NCBI RefSeq assembly: GCF_900110375.1 | Contig: NZ_FODN01000006.1 | Span: 124,001-188,000, forward strand | Origin: Flavobacterium sinopsychrotolerans | Lineage (GTDB): Bacteria > Bacteroidota > Bacteroidia > Flavobacteriales > Flavobacteriaceae | Length of the DNA stretch: 64,000 nt | Direction of reading: 5' to 3' | In this document: positions 63,178 through 64,000 of the stretch, piece after piece | Layout: the number at the start of each line of letters is the position of its first letter | Numbering within the stretch: position 1 is the first letter of the stretch | The notes under the pieces: model-generated | Databases searched by the model: none | What the model was told of the DNA's origin: nothing | The model's input: the letters and a program-made list of their open reading frames with translations, nothing else | Program-made: the position numbers and the translations under genes

Positions 63178-64000
63178 ATGTTTGATATTTCTGCATTAAA
63201 AGAAATGAAGCTTTCTGAGCTTCAAGAAATAGCTAAATCAGCTAAAACCATAAAATTTAACGGTGTAAAAAAAGAGACTTTAATCAGTCAAATTTTAGAG
63301 CATCAAGTGGCTGACGCTGATCCTACATTGGATACAAAAACAGAAAGTAATCTGGAAGACGATAAACCTAAAAGAGAAAGAGCTAGAATACTGCCTGTGA
63401 AAAAAGCAGCTATTCAGAAAACACCAAAAAACAATCTTTTCGAAACGGAAGAAATCAAAGCAGATACAAGTGTTGACGCTGAAAATACTTCTACTGAAGC
63501 ATTACCTGTTTCTAAAGAGGAAGAGCTACCTTCAACTCAAGAGCTTGAATCAGGTGAAAAAAAAGTGGGTAAGGTAATTAAGTTTAATAAATCAGCTTAC
63601 GAGAAGAAAATAGCTTTAAAAAAGGATAAAGAAGAAGGAAAAGAAATAGCAAAAGAGACTGATGCTACAGCAGAAATCACAACCGAAGAAAAAGTTGATG
63701 TTCCTGTTCCTACAAAAAAAATAAATCCAAACCAATTACATAAGCTGAATCCAAATCCAAACGGAAATGGAAATCCAAATCCAAATCCAAATTTCAAAAA
63801 TAAGAAAAGCAATTTTGCCGCTTCTGATTTTGAATTTGACGGAATCATAGAAAGTGAAGGCGTTCTGGAGATGATGCCTGATGGGTATGGTTTCTTGCGT
63901 TCTTCGGATTATAATTATTTGGCTTCACCAGATGATATTTATTTATCGACTTCTCAAATCAGGTTGTTCGGTCTTAAAACTGGAGATACGGTAAAAGGTG
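63178..64000 (+). CDS. rho: Transcription termination factor Rho, 3' end outside window
   Basis: 274 codons are visible and the frame stays open at the window end. The first 45 residues are the Rho N-terminal SAP-like domain ([20 protein letters not shown]). A long charged, low-complexity insertion (about 50-215) follows, rich in Lys, Glu and Thr and ending in repeated Asn-Pro ([20 protein letters not shown]). Then the cold-shock-like RNA-binding domain starts ([21 protein letters not shown]). The ATPase part is beyond the window. Such insertions are typical of Bacteroidota Rho. Confidence 0.93.
   Translation, partial: MFDISALKEMKLSELQEIAKSAKTIKFNGVKKETLISQILEHQVADADPTLDTKTESNLEDDKPKRERARILPVKKAAIQKTPKNNLFETEEIKADTSVDAENTSTEALPVSKEEELPSTQELESGEKKVGKVIKFNKSAYEKKIALKKDKEEGKEIAKETDATAEITTEEKVDVPVPTKKINPNQLHKLNPNPNGNGNPNPNPNFKNKKSNFAASDFEFDGIIESEGVLEMMPDGYGFLRSSDYNYLASPDDIYLSTSQIRLFGLKTGDTVKG

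Overview
The window is a stretch of chromosome from a Bacteroidota species, most likely a Flavobacterium or close relative. Supporting signs are low GC, lipoproteins with short lipoboxes, an outer-membrane beta-barrel receptor with a carboxypeptidase-like N-terminus, the rlmD-DUF6452-DUF6048 gene order, the near absence of Shine-Dalgarno sequences, promoters of the TTTG...TAnnTTTG type, and a Rho with a long disordered N-terminal insertion. The genus is an inference from remembered protein families, not from a search. I saw no rRNA, tRNA, CRISPR array or insertion sequence.

Layout. 0-9.5 kb: the end of a membrane-anchored AraC-type regulator, a TonB-dependent-type receptor, a ZIP metal transporter with a methyltransferase, a THUMP rRNA methyltransferase, and the RlmD/DUF6452/DUF6048 block. 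9.5-17.3 kb: OsmC, an SGNH hydrolase, CysM, small membrane proteins, an Smr-domain protein, an internally duplicated lipoprotein, RarD and a cysteine desulfurase. 17.3-23.2 kb: a GT4 glycosyltransferase/GH130 pair and an MlaEFD-type lipid transporter. 23.5-46.4 kb: a long one-strand run that looks like a stress and low-energy survival region. It holds a Ca2+-type P-ATPase with a cation exchanger, a universal stress protein, CbpM/CbpA, YceI, a cardiolipin-synthase-like PLD, an M50/CBS protease, a D-2-hydroxyacid dehydrogenase, a complete E1/E2 2-oxoacid dehydrogenase set with its own acyl carrier protein, two zinc-ribbon paralogues, an HtrA protease, acetyl-CoA synthetase, OsmC, an SDR and PEP synthase. 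46.9-64 kb: lipoproteins, a Ca2+/H+ antiporter, an isolated DUF6414 gene with inverted-repeat ends, CysE/CysK, LpdA, an ABC exporter, TruA, a two-component system and the start of rho.

The main accessory element is a retron at 30.38-31.75 kb, sitting between the PLD and YceI genes. Its reverse transcriptase has the YADD, VTG and NAxxH-like signatures. Directly upstream is a structured non-coding segment with a TTAGC branch-site motif and a GAGTCACTGT-like element matching the msr region of known retrons. Upstream of that is a 41-codon reading frame that may be an unrecognised accessory protein. No standard retron effector domain is visible next to it.

How the genes work together. The stress run links pyruvate, acetate and lactate metabolism (D-LDH, 2-oxoacid dehydrogenase, Acs, PpsA) with envelope quality control (HtrA, M50, PLD) and cytosolic protection (Usp, CbpA, OsmC). 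LpdA at 55 kb could supply the E3 component missing from the E1/E2 operon. CysE-CysK and the separate CysM give two routes to cysteine, and the desulfurase uses it for sulfur transfer.
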